NCBI GenBank assembly: GCA_004352715.1
Contig: SCFE01000045.1
Span: 1,914,235 to 1,978,234, forward strand
Origin: Hofstenia miamia
Lineage: Eukaryota; Xenacoelomorpha; Acoela
Direction: 5' to 3'
Length of the DNA stretch: 64,000 nucleotides
The position numbers were made by a program, and so were the translations under genes. Below are positions 25,593 to 39,100 of the stretch, piece after piece. Below the pieces are notes generated by a model. It did not search any database. It was not told the DNA's origin and worked only from the letters and a program-made list of their open reading frames with translations. The number at the start of each line of letters is the position of its first letter. Position 1 is the stretch's first letter.

Positions 25593-28500
25593 GTACCTCT
25601 TTTATTTATTCCTTTGTGAACAATTCTTTTCACATTAATACGAAAAGTATCAGCAATTTGTTTTCAAATCAAAACACATATATTCGACAAGCATCATTCA
25701 AAAATATAGGGACGTCGCAATTTTTAAGAATTTATGTGAAGAACAAATTATATGTTTATTGCCATTATTTGCCAAATGCATTTAAATATTCCGTCCATTT
25801 TAATCGAATTTTATGCTTGTAATCGTCGCAGAAATTCAATTTTTATTTTGGTTACAATCTTAATTTTATTTTATCGTCTTGTGTGAGGAATTCACGGAAT
25901 CGCCTTTGGCGATCAGTGGGTAGTCAATGCATTTATACCAGCTTCTTTTGTCTTCTTACCAACGAATTAACACTGTCTTCTTTTTGTATGCAAACTGCTG
26001 ATTATTAGCAATTATTTCATAGACTAGTTTTTCCACTGCCCACTCACAACAATATCTTAAAATCAGGTTTTAATTATTTTTCTATTCCATTCTCATTGCA
26101 TTATCTGTAAAAATAAAGCGAATTTGTCAAAATTCGAGATTATTTTTCAAAATATCAAACATCTGTTTTCTGCCTCATTATGAAGACAGGGGGATTCATT
26201 CGCCGTTTGATAGCTAAAAAGCTGTCAGTTGTCTTTTCAACATGATTTACAAACTAATTTAAAACTCACTACTCTTGTAAACGCATTTATCTCTTGCGCG
26301 GGCAACTCAGCCAACGAATTTCACGCATATTTTGCTCATCTATTCTTTATTGGTTAAATATGGGCTTTACAAAATTACTAAATAAACATCTATGATCAAT
26401 GGTCAATGCTATGATAATTACCACGGTGTACGAAAAGTCTAACGTGTTATTCATATGACTAGACACTAGAGCAATCATTCGTCCTTGAAAATGATTTGAC
26501 AGAAGGAAAATTCATACAAAAAAATATCCCTCTGTTAATTCAAATTGTTTTTCAAAGTATTTATGCTTGAAGATATTCTCATAAGTGCACAATCAAGTGA
26601 ACAAATGTATTGTGTGTGAAAGTTTATTATAAAACGGGCGCGAATTTAGGTCATCATTTTTTAACAGTTGTTTAAATTTAGAAGTTGTTTACGTTTCTTT
26701 TTAGTATATCGATTCAACTGTATAGACGGATAAATTTTGTCGATCGTTCAAAAAATGAATGTCATATATGTTTTAATTCATCATAACTCTTAACTCTAAT
26801 TATTACAGGCAGACTCTGCATCTGCATAGCGTCATTAACTTAGTGACGATGCAGTGCTTTTTAAATAGCTTTCTTCATGCTAATATCTCCGTAATATTAT
26901 TTCACCGTCATATTTTATGAATCAGATTAAATTTATTTAATTTCAATGTCCAAGGAGTTTTGCGATTGGTTTTGAAGCACGGCTATGTTTTGTTAAATGC
27001 ATTAGTTTTTTAAACATGCTGAAATTATTTTAAGGAGAAATTCATTAAATTTATCATTTCCATAGAAATGCTGCACTTAAATTTGTTTTCCCTCGCGTTT
27101 ATGCACTCTTTTATTTTATTGCTTTTAATTTACTTGATCACTTGCACCAGTACAATATTTTTATTCCTCCATGCGAAAATGTGTCAACTAATGCTGCGTA
27201 TTCTCGTGTTGATCTAAAATGTAGAATTTCTTTACTTCATTTTCTTATTTTTGTGTTTACTATCAACGAAATTTCTATATTGATTAACGTATGATAGATT
27301 CTTCTGGTTCGGTTTTTTGAAAAGAACTAATGCATTCACTGTCGTTGAGTTGAAATATTGCCATATTAATTATAATGCTGCAATTGTCAAAGGAGATCGT
27401 ATTATAGCGAGATAAGATTAAACTAAACTAGAAGTATATCTGAATAANNNNNNNNNNNNNNNNNNNNNTATAAACGAAATTTCTATATTGATTAACGTAT
27501 GATAGATTCTTCTGGTTCGGTTTTTTGAAAAGAACTAATGCATTCACTGTCGTTGAGTTGAAATATTGCCATATTAATTATAATGCTGCAATTGTCAAAG
27601 GAGATCGTATTATAGCGAGATAAGATTACACTAAACTAGAAGTATATCTGAATAAATATCAATTACAGAGCTTATTAAAATAGATATATTCATCTGCTCT
27701 TGTTTGTTCTATAACGACTTTAACCACTGATTAAAATGGTCGTGTTGAAGAAATTAGTTTTTCAAATATATCAATATATGAATAGATTTTTTAATTACCA
27801 GTTTCGCGCTAATTTAATGTAACCATCGATCCTTGGTATTTTGTTAATATTCGATTGCGTCTTTAACAAGTACTCGCGGAATGTCACTAAGTTAAACTTT
27901 AAGGTTTTTGCAAGTTCTTACAAATTCTCTGCTAATTCTTATAATCATTTTAATATTTTAAAAAGATTTAGTTTGATTTTTAAATGAATAAGATTGTAGC
28001 AGTTCCATTCTTATTAGCATGAAATTACTGGAGATTGGTAATTGAATATTAAATTGTGTGATAGCTTAGGTTAATTTTTTCAGTTTTCATTTTACACTGC
28101 AATGGGTAGCGAGATTGACTCTGGTCTTCGAAAACAAAAGTTCCAAACCTTACGTTTTATTCCAATGGTGTAAGAACCACAATGGTTTTTCTAATTCTAT
28201 CCCACTATTAAAAATCTTAGAAAAACTTAAAATAATTTTAGTTATGATTAACTTGGACGGCAATTGCAAGGTGATTTTGGTAATTATAGAAATTGACTTG
28301 ACTAGTCCAATTTTTATTACATTATTTGTTTTATAAAATCACAACAGTTCTCTAGGAAATATATTACGCTTAGATTTAAAATCTAATTAATTAATTCAAA
28401 AAACCCTAGCAAAATGCGTTATCTTAGAATTCATTTATATTTTTAGAATGTAGTTATAAATTTAATTAATATCAATTTTTAAAACAAGTACTTTTTAAAA

Positions 28501-31500
28501 AAACGCAAGAGCAACAAACGAACTGCAAGTTTTATTTCTGGTAAATGACGATGAACGTTGGCAGAAATTGCTAAGCATATTGCTGTTAGCTGTTTACCGC
28601 GCTGTAACAGGTAGTATGAAACATATTGCAATTTCTGAATGCGGTGTTTTCCAACCAAATAGATTCTAATTTCCAAAAATCCACTTTCCTGATTAACTTT
28701 TATTATGACAAATCATTCATCTATGAAATCAATTAGTTAGGGTCGCAATTGATGTCTTCGTTTAATTATTATAATGTACTATTTCTCCATTAGTGTACAT
28801 CTCCCTTGGCTTCCACCAGTAATCTTCCCGTCTATAATTCTATTAATGCAGCTAAGTTTCTTTTTTCTTATTCATCCTCTAGTTGTTACTGAAATTGAAA
28901 TTATTTTCTGTCCTCCTCTTTAGTTTACCTTTCAATTGCATTTTCAAATATACATGCTTAACCCACGTAATACCTCACTAATTACTAATACATACAAACT
29001 TTTCCGTTTTGATTTCTTCAAATTGGCATGTCTTTTCATTTTTAAAATGAGGTTTTTTTGAAGCGTTCTTCATGGAATTATCAGCGTAGTTTTCTTAAAA
29101 TGCACCAATTTATTTTTTATAAATATTCTTAGTAGGGCTTGATGCAGTTATATTTTTCTTAACCAGTTAACCAATTTTAACCGTTTTGAAATTAACTAAC
29201 TTTATTGTTTCAAGTGGTGGATTTTTAATAACGAAGCGTGCTCGGCTTTCTTAACTATATTGATACCTGCGTCGCGCATCATCATAACATTTGTAAAATT
29301 CTGGGAACTTCAAATTCAATAACACATGAAAAGGTTTTTCAAAACTGACGGTTAATCGCTTAACCTGTTAAACGCTTGCCTAGCGGGCAATTTAAGTTTC
29401 GACTTTTTTTCTAGATCTTTGTAGGAGTTGAGGGTCAACAATCTATTTGTTAAAGGGCGCGTATGGTTTTTATTGATTGAATAGAAAGTGGAAGAGTGTT
29501 TTCAATGAAAATCATAAAACAATTCCATAATTTGTCATTGGACTTATAAACAAACATGATGCTTATAGAGCATAGCGCTACCGTAATATGTGTTTTCCGT
29601 GCATATAAACTAGTGCTGGATCCGGTTCAGTTAAAGCCGGTGAATCTGCAGAAGCCTGTTAATCAGGTTAAAATCCATTGGCTTTGAGCAGCATTTTATT
29701 TATAGTGTCATACTTTTTCTTACTAAAAACAGTTTAGTTGGATTACCTAATTCTATCTCTGATTTTCAAAATTTATTGATTACAATGATTGCGGTATTAG
29801 AAATCAATAGGCATTGTGGGAAAGAGTGCAAAGATTCCTATTGTAATTCTAGTCCTACTCTACTACATATTCACTTTTTAAAATCTAGAATTGCAATAAT
29901 TCGTGCACCATTTTAAAAAATATCAAATTTGTGGAAAAAGGATACATCAATTCCAACACGTTTAAATTCGGCTTGATGTTGCTATATAGACTAGATTTCA
30001 ATGTATTTATAAAGTTCTATATTTATTATTTAATTCTTATTTATTAACCCCATTTGAGTATATATTTTCTTCATTAAATTTTGATAGACTACGATCATTC
30101 TCAATAATGCTTACTTCATAATGTGGATATAGATATCATATAGCCTATTAAGAGACGAGAAGGTAAAATGCCTTAAAATTGAAAAATAGGTAAATGAGAA
30201 GAAGATATTATTGGCGATATGATATTGAACATCAGTTGAATGTTAACACATAGGAATAGACCAATTTGATTTTGACATATAAGAATTAAATATAGATGCA
30301 GCATAGATGTAGGTAACCAAGCAAGCGCTAATTTTTAAGGATCCGGTTAAAACCGGTTAAAATCCGGTTAAGTTAAGAAGCCATCCAGTCCCGTTAATCC
30401 TGTTAAATTAGGGTGGGACGCACAGCACTAATATAAACCAAAGAGAAACTAATATAGCGGCTAATTCAGAAAGACCACGTAACCTTGCACATCATCTAAG
30501 TTTTGTTATTTGATACAAATGCAGAATTATGGTCTACTGCCTTCAGTAAGCTTTAAGTTTTTTCCTTTTATTTCAGAAATGATGTCATTGTTCTGTATAT
30601 TTTCTTAACTTTATTAATTCACTTATATTATATGAGTACAATTCCCAAATATTCATGTTTTAGAATATTTTTTGTGATCTTTAATTTGAAATAAAATTTC
30701 CATGTGCCCATGTTTATTTCTTAGTGTAATTTTTTAGACTAGATTGTATACAGCAGTTGTATATCATTATAGTATCATCCAAACTTAAGGAAAATGTGGC
30801 TTGATGTATTATTTTAATTTCTAGAGTCCCACTTTGTTTATTAAAAACAGTTTAGTTGGATTACATAAGCGAAAAAAACGGGTACACAGCAATATATAAA
30901 TAGATAATTGAAGAAAGTTTTACGTGATAATCTGTGGTTGTTAAATTCTGTGAAGTAAAATCCACGAGCATTTTTCTTTTCTTAAGGTCTGAGAGTCACA
31001 TTATGGGTTTATAATCATTACCAATTATTGTTCTTGCACAATTAAAAGGCATGAACTCTGATCCTCTTTGCCGTTTGCATTTCAGGATAAATTATGTGAC
31101 TGCTTGAATCACCTCTTTGCTAATTGAAAAGCGCTTTCAATTATATTCGATAACACTATCAATTTTTTAAACGACTTGAAGCAACCCTCTAACGATGAAA
31201 CATGTCATGTTATGGGATTTCTGTTCATAAATGTCATTGTTTAAGTTAGCCATGCTTACAGGTAAAATACCTGTAAATTTTCTTGAAATATCGCTTCCTT
31301 GATTTACTTTTCTTAGTCAATTTGTCTAGATTAGTCACTATATGACCTTCGACGAACAGTTTATCTTAAAACTAAGCTATCAATCAAATTAAGTAGTTTT
31401 CTGAAAATTCCAACTCAGTATAATCACTTAGCTTCTATTTCTGTATTGGTTATGTTTGAACCCATGTGCTCTAAAATTGGATGGTTTGTTGAAAACATTT

Positions 31501-33020
31501 TAAACGCTTATGACTTGAGCAGTCTGTCTGCAGAAAAATAAATTGTTGGGATTACCTGAACATCAAGAATAGAGAGAATTTGAACCTTTTTTAAGAAATC
31601 AAGGTATTCATTAAAAAATACGTAATCTTTTCAAATGCTTCAGGCATAGCCATACATTTTCGCACAGATTTTCAACATTGCATCGAAACCCTTTTGCTAA
31701 TGCATATGTCAATATCCAACGACTTTCAAAATTCCTAATGCGCTTGACGAAAACTGCTTGAAAATATGGAAAATTCATTTGTCCTTCTAAGAATCATTCT
31801 TGGGATAATCTTTATGGAGATGAAAAACCTTTCAAATGTGCGAATATTCTTATATATGTAGGACGAGGTAGGGTAGTTCATAAAGTAAAATGATTCACCA
31901 TAACTTCACAGTAATTTTCTCTTAATTTTACAATATGGATACAATAATTTATGGATAGTGTGTGGCATTCTTTATATGTAATCCCGGAAACTATCTGTCC
32001 TAGAATGTTTTGAGATTGTTATCCAGTGGTTTAAAAATGGATCCGGAATTACGAACCCTAGTTCTTACAGTAACTGTTATTCTCATAGCCTGCAAAAATT
32101 GGATCTTGCCTTACAGACCTAAGGTTTAAAGGCGTCATTTGTATACATCAAATGAATGTACACGTTCGAATTTGTGTAATTAGAGGAGATATAATATTAG
32201 TAAGTTTATTTTATAATATTTAAATTCATCAGACGTTGGCTTGGCATAGCGTTTCAACTTAATTTGCTATTAAGAAGGAATTTGCATACACTATTCCTGT
32301 TCACCTCCGGGCCATTTTAGAATGGAAACAAAATATTTTTCGTGACATAATTTTCCTTTTAAGCGCCGCTGCTCTTCTGCTCCGAGAGAATGATTCATGC
32401 AGAGAGTAATTTGTTGCACTTTACTGTGAATTCCTCAAAAAATAAGGGTTCTAGCCAAATGCAGCTCTCCTCGGTTAACAGCAATTAACATCCATGTTGA
32501 CATTTCCGTTCCAAATGTTATCTTGTAAAGTTAGTGGCTTCTTACTTTCCAAATTTGACTTATCTAAATAAAAACATCATTCATCTTCAAGTTCTAAAGT
32601 TCATTCTTGAGAAATACAATTTTCTTAGATAACGTATTTTAATTTTAGCCTTTTAAATTTCATTGTTTAATAAGTTGACTTTAGCCTTATTTTTCAAAAT
32701 TTGTGTAGAAACTTTTTGAAATATCTTACATAAAGTTGTCAACTGGATACAAATAATATTGTTATTCTTACTATCACATGAACTCTAATACGCATATGCA
32801 ATAATTAATAACAAAAAATTTGTCTCCCAGTGTATCAAACAATATATGAGGAAAAAGACATTAAAACTGAGTCAACACTCAAGAAAAAAAGTATTACTCC
32901 AGGCATTTCTCAAATGTTGATAGGCAGTATATCATTGCGAAATTGAAGGGAATTTCAAGGGATAGACTGATAGCAACTGTCAATAATCGTTTAGAATGTT
33001 CATTTCGAATTTGATGATGA

Positions 33021-33063
<43 letters not shown>

Positions 33064-35985
33064 TATAATACAGAAATACAATTTTATGAGTATATTCTTT
33101 GTGGGCTACGTGATTTTATTTTGAAACAGCATAATGTATATTTTCCTACAAATCCTAAACATATGTATGTTGTAAAAACGTCTAATTCGAAGCTTCACTC
33201 ATTAGAAACATGTAGGTGATTGGTCGAAGAACTCGGTTTGAAATTTGAAAGAATTGCAATTCGTTTTCTTCTTCAACATCATTTTGTTAAAATATGTGTT
33301 TGGATTTAAATTTAACACATCGNNNNNNNNNNNNNNNNNNNNNTGAAACAGCATAATGTATATTTTCCTACAAATCCTAAACATATGTATGTTGTAAAAA
33401 CGTCTAATTCGAAGCTTCACTCATTAGAAACATGTAGGTGATTGGTCGAAGAACTCGGTTTGAAATTTGAAAGAATTGCAATTCGTTTTCTTCTTCAACA
33501 TCATTTTGTTAAAATATGTGTTTGGATTTAAATTTAACACATCGTTGGTTAAGTATCCAAACTCGAAATTCTATTAATAGAATGCCACTAATAGCAATTT
33601 TTAAGCACATTAAGCTACACTTGCTTAGCAATTGTATTGAAATATTAACATGACATGTATTTTTTAAATCCTTTGGAAATATGTAAAATAACGAATTAGA
33701 GTGTTGTTTGAGACCATTTTCATGTTTGTTAGTTTGAGTTTTAATTAAGGACGAAATTTTACCGCTGAAACTAACAAGTAGCAATACTTTACACAACAAC
33801 TGTGATTTATGCAGTCTGTTAGTAGATGCATTAGGTTGATTAGATTTAAATCAAGATTGGTGAATTTGTTTAATTGAGAGATCACAGCGCCTGTTAAAAA
33901 TTATAAAATGGGCGGGGTGTGAGGCACTAGTGATGAAATCTAAGTTTCTGATAATTAGAAGGATTTGTTTTAAAGAACCACTCTCCTTCGCCTTTATCAT
34001 CCACGACGTGCATTTCCCCAATTATATCTCGCTCTCTATCAATTCCTCATATTATTTTTGGAATGGCTTTTTCCATTGACGGTCATTTGCCAGTCATTAG
34101 AAATGGTAATCCTATTGCTCTGTATTGAAGTATGTTCATATTCAGATTAAATACTTTACAAATGTTCAATCTTTGATAATAGGATGATTGGTAACTTAGA
34201 TATACCGGTTATTTCAAAAATTGTAGTATTTCTTTGTTCAGTTCGGGTGGGTACGGTGGACTTGTTGTGACTCGGGCGGGCACATTTATTAAATTTTTCA
34301 TAAACTAGATTTTGGTGCTGAATAAAATGTTTATTTCATTTTTCTTTTCTTGTTTGACTTTGTTTTTAAAGCCTTTGCAAACGATACAATTTTCGTTGCA
34401 GAAATGATTGCTTTTGTTAATATTGCTGCTAAATTGAAAGATTATACAAATGGGCGTATATTTATATGGGTGGCTGCGTGCTGCATGAAGCTGCTAGGGC
34501 CGGACCAAACATTTTACGAACGGGGCCATTTTTTATTTTACGCGCACATTTGGACGCCAAAAATATCCTTCTGCAAATTTCTACTATGAATACAAGGGGC
34601 GACTATGGGATTTTCTGTTGGGAGGTGTCTGAGGTTGTGATCAAATACAATTAATTACATAGTGACATTTGTTATGGTATTGCTTATAAAAGTTTGTTTA
34701 TGTGATAGTTAGATATGTCTTAGTTTAAGAAAATTTCTGATGTATCATGACATGACCTTGACCTATTTCAATAGTTAAAATTTTCTCAAAAATTGCAATT
34801 TTCAATATATATATATGTATATATACATACATATATATATATATATATATAGCTGAAAAATTCTTTTTGCACATAAATTCGCAAACCGTAATATAATGTT
34901 TGGTTATATATTTATGGTCATTTTAAAAGTTGCTATTTTTTCGCAAAAATTTTCTATTTCCTGTAACTTTGACTTTCACTGTGATCTTGGACATAATTAT
35001 TTTGCTTAGATCCTAGTTCAGGATCTAGGCAATACATATGGAAACATACCATAAAAGAATCAGTCAAATTCATTGAAAGTCTTTAGAGTAATTGTTTTTC
35101 AAATTTTCAAAAAAACTTATTTTGAGAAAATCACATTTTTATAAAAGGATATTAACTACTATAAATACTTCTGGGTTGGTTTTTCTGGCAGTCAACGATG
35201 TCTCTGTTAAGCAATTCAATTTAAGTGTTTTACTGTATCTATTTTATGGGTAATGAGAGAAAAAAAAACAAAAAGTACCTTTGTTGCTAGGCTAAATTTC
35301 TCCTACTTTGAATAACAAAACTAATTTTTTTAGCAAATACGATAATTTTGATTAAAATCGATTAGCATACACTTATGCCCAAAATTGAACTTCAATTATT
35401 TTCTTTGAAATTCGAACTTGTGTTGGCCAAGCTTGTTAAATGTTTACTCTTCTATCCATCGAAACCTTTTTTATTAAAATATTTAGACAACGGTAATGAA
35501 GGCTGATGAATTAGGCGCGATTCGAATGTGCGTGCTCACCTAATTATTCATTTCCATAGTTATTGTATCAACTATCACCTCTCATTAAACTTCTTGTCAA
35601 CGCTGTTACGTATTGAAATGTTTCTAATTAAACTGCCTTCTAACACGAATTCCTTATTCAAGGCCATCCACAGGCATTCAACTGTCGAACAGATTTTTAT
35701 ACTAAAAGGATTTGCATTTAAATTTCCTTTAATTTTGATATATCTCAAACAATATCAACTCTTTTTAATGACAGATTATTATCCGTTAATCTACAATTGC
35801 TATCCTTTCCAGTCTCGTTATTCTCTCATACATGATTCAGGTTTAATCTGTAGTTAGTCGACGCTTAAATAATTTTTGTCTTATTAAATTAATTTTGAAA
35901 ATATTTTGGCTGATTAGGAAATATCGAACGCAGAACTTAATTATTGTCATGTCCTCTGATTTCAACATTTAGCATATCGATAAAT

Positions 35986-36021
<36 letters not shown>

Positions 36022-36103
36022 NNNNNNNNNNNNNNNNNNNNNNNNNNNNNNNNNNNNNNNNNNNNNNNNNNNNNNNNNNNNNNNNNNNNNNNNNNNNNNN
36101 NNN

Positions 36104-36136
<33 letters not shown>

Positions 36137-39100
36137 GGTTGAAACACGTTGCAAATGTAACCTGCTACTGTAATATATTACAATATCTTAGTAACGACTA
36201 CAATAATAAAATTGTAATCAGTACTAGTAATAACCATTCTTTACTTATGCGTTGCTTCTCCTTGACTTTTCCATCACTAAACTCAAAATTTCATTAGGCA
36301 ACATGATTATCGGTATAAGCCTCAGTAAGGCTTTACATTTGAATAAAAATTTTAAGTAAGAACGAAAAGTAGATAAGTAGAGTAATATAAATTAGCTAGT
36401 TTTTTGAAAGTATGAAGTAATGATGAGCAATATATTACTTTTTTGAAGAGTACTCAGTAATATGTAGTGTGCTAATTTTTTAAGTTAAGTTAATCTAGTA
36501 GGCCCTGAGCTGAAACTGAACATCATTGCAAAATGTTGATAGATTGCATCTAATATGTATTCAAAATTCAAATGCATTTTATTTGTAAGCGACTACTGTT
36601 TAATTAAAGTTACTGCTGATAAAAATTTATAATTATTTAGAGTAAACAATTTATCTTGTGTTTTTATTATGCGCGGAGAACTGGTGAAAACTGAAACGTA
36701 ACTTCAAATGTTCAATATGAAAAAATAAAATTGTAATTGAGAGTTGTAATCAATCAATTTTCAATCAATTATTGCACAAAATTAGGTATGACTTTTTGGA
36801 AATTGTGTACCAATGTAGCACCATTATCTTTTAATGCTATCGTGTGTACTTTATCACAAAATGGTCCAACTACACGTAGTTTGCCATCTTTACAAAAATT
36901 GCATTTAATTTTGGTCATTTATTGTATTGAGTGTTGTGTATCTGCTAATCTTTGTAAGTGGCTCCTGGTATGACACTTTCCACTTTTCTAAATGACTACT
37001 TCGTGTGATGATGAGATCTATTTCATCAATAATGAATCTTTAGATCAATAATAATCTAATTTTTTTGCATAAATAGAGGCTAGTCTTGATTTTTGAAAAG
37101 CTCAAATAACTGTTGAGAACGGTGAATGTGAATGGGTACACAATAAATAAATAATATACTGTGCAGGTACCGCTTTAAAGCGAACGCAGCCGGGGCCTGT
37201 GGCGTACGCAAAGGAGTACATGGTAGAATTTCCCCCGTCCATCAGGTTTTCAAATGTGATTTTACTGGTTACATCAAAAAATTTTATTTTAAAAAAATTG
37301 AAAAATTTAAAATCTAAGATCGTGCGTGCAATTTTAGCTCTATTTTCTCAATACTTTCAAAAATTTTCACGGGGCTTCTTCGTCCAGCTTTTTTTGTCAT
37401 GACTAAGATGTCCCCCGTCACAAAATCCTGCGGACGCCCCGGCCGTGGTGATCCTTCCCCATTTTTTGAGAATTTCTCAAATTTTGCAAAAGTATTTTTC
37501 TTATACATTTCAACTATTTTTGAGGTCAACCGAAAATGTAAGGGCTGCATTTTAAAATTTAGTTTTCTCTTGGATATTTTTTGTTTAAATTACTGTTATA
37601 TTTTTCAATTTTCCATTACGCAAAATTGTGAAAGGTCCCCCTCCCCCTGTTTTATGAATCCTAGAGCCGCGTCAGATACTTTAATATTAATACACAAAGT
37701 TTACAATTCTTGTTTTTAAATAAACGAAAGATTAGTAAAATAATTTCCGTGAATTGAGTTTTCTGTAAAATATACGAGTAGCTTGCAAGAAAATTTTTAC
37801 ACAAACACACAATGTCCTAAAAATAAACACGAAAATTCAGTTATGGATGGTAAGAATTTTGTGTGTCCTACTTTTAAATAATGCAGAGGAGGACGTATTA
37901 TGTCCTTGAATTCATTGGTTTTTTAATTTCTGTTAGCTAATGGGTATTTTTATCACTTGGAAATAATTGTCAGTGGAGTTTTCACTCTTTATGTCGTTTC
38001 AGTCAATTAGCGAGATATAATGATGTATGCGGAAGCCATTTATGCATAATGATTTCTAATTGCATAGCGTGCTTTTGCTAATGACTTCAGTATTTCCGTT
38101 TAACTTCTCATAATTAAAGACCTGTATTTAGGTTGCGCGTTTGTCAAATACAAAGAGCACCAAGAAGCTGCCAACGCCATTGAAAAACTCCACGGCTCAA
38201 GGACTATGCCTGTAAGTTCGAAATCGCAGCATGTCAAAATCCATCAATTTCCCGCAAATATTATTTTTTATTCTTTTGATTACTCCAAATTCAACATGGA
38301 CATTAACGAGCATTTATGCCATTGAGTTGACGTAAACAATATACTCAGGCCAAATTTAATCACTGGTGCTTCCTTTTCGAAGTCAATTTAAAGTCAGCTT
38401 ACGGATTTCATTAACTGACATTTTTCTTGTTATGTTTACTTGGCTCACATCTGTGCTTTCATTTTCTCAGCACGGTAGCATTTTTTTCTTATAGAATTTC
38501 CGAAACCTAACACCATATAAGAAACTTGATTTTTGCAATACCGTCAAACAATTTTTAGAGTGTTAGTGCTAGGATATCGAGTCGCGGTTATATAAATTTT
38601 CGACATTTTTGTTTAGGGTGCATCGTCGAGCATTGTTGTTAAATTTGCAGATACAGAACGTGAGCGGGCTCTTCGCAAAATGCAGCAACAGTTTAACACC
38701 CAAATGGCGTCTTTAACAGGAGGGACGATTGGTCAGAACGCCCTCAACACGGCAACACCCGGAATCCAACAATATGCCTATAACGCAGCCATGCAACAAC
38801 AAGCTATTGCCGCCGCAGCATCAGCCCAAGGAGGTCTAATGCGCCCTCTAGCAGGAAGCAACCCAGCCGTCACAACTCCAGTCAACAACCTCAACGGTAT
38901 CACCAGCCCCATTCCTACCGCAGCCACTCCACTGGTGCCCACCGGTACTTGTGCAAATAACATGAAATATTTTATCAGAATGCTATGAATCTGTTTTGCG
39001 CATAGCATTCAGATCTTGTGTCAATGCACATGTGCCTCTTAATTTTAAATTAAGAGCAATTATGACATTAGAAACTCCTTTATTGATAAGAAAAAATTGT

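Larger units (their letters stand above)
25593..38131 (+). other. CELF intron splitting RRM2 (12.5 kb)
   Basis: Phase-1 intron within the Gly codon of RNP1. It holds the hAT element, a family-R repeat, two gap-flank duplicates, microsatellites and the GC-patchy block. A ~120-bp stretch at 29370-29400 has GGTTAA-type motifs like the hAT subterminal zone. No further coding exon seen. Confidence 0.85.

Noticed and set aside
29150-29400. second hAT copy suggested by GGTTAA-like motifs
   Set aside because: Subterminal-type motifs are present, but no matching inverted termini or target-site duplication were found.
33890-33945. GGGCGGGGTGTGAGGCACTAGTG as another hAT end
   Set aside because: CACTAG resembles a terminus, but no partner end or 8-bp duplication could be found.
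34350-34654. 79- and 62-codon overlapping frames (+)
   Set aside because: Somewhat GC-richer, but no motif and no continuation; could be a repeat fragment.
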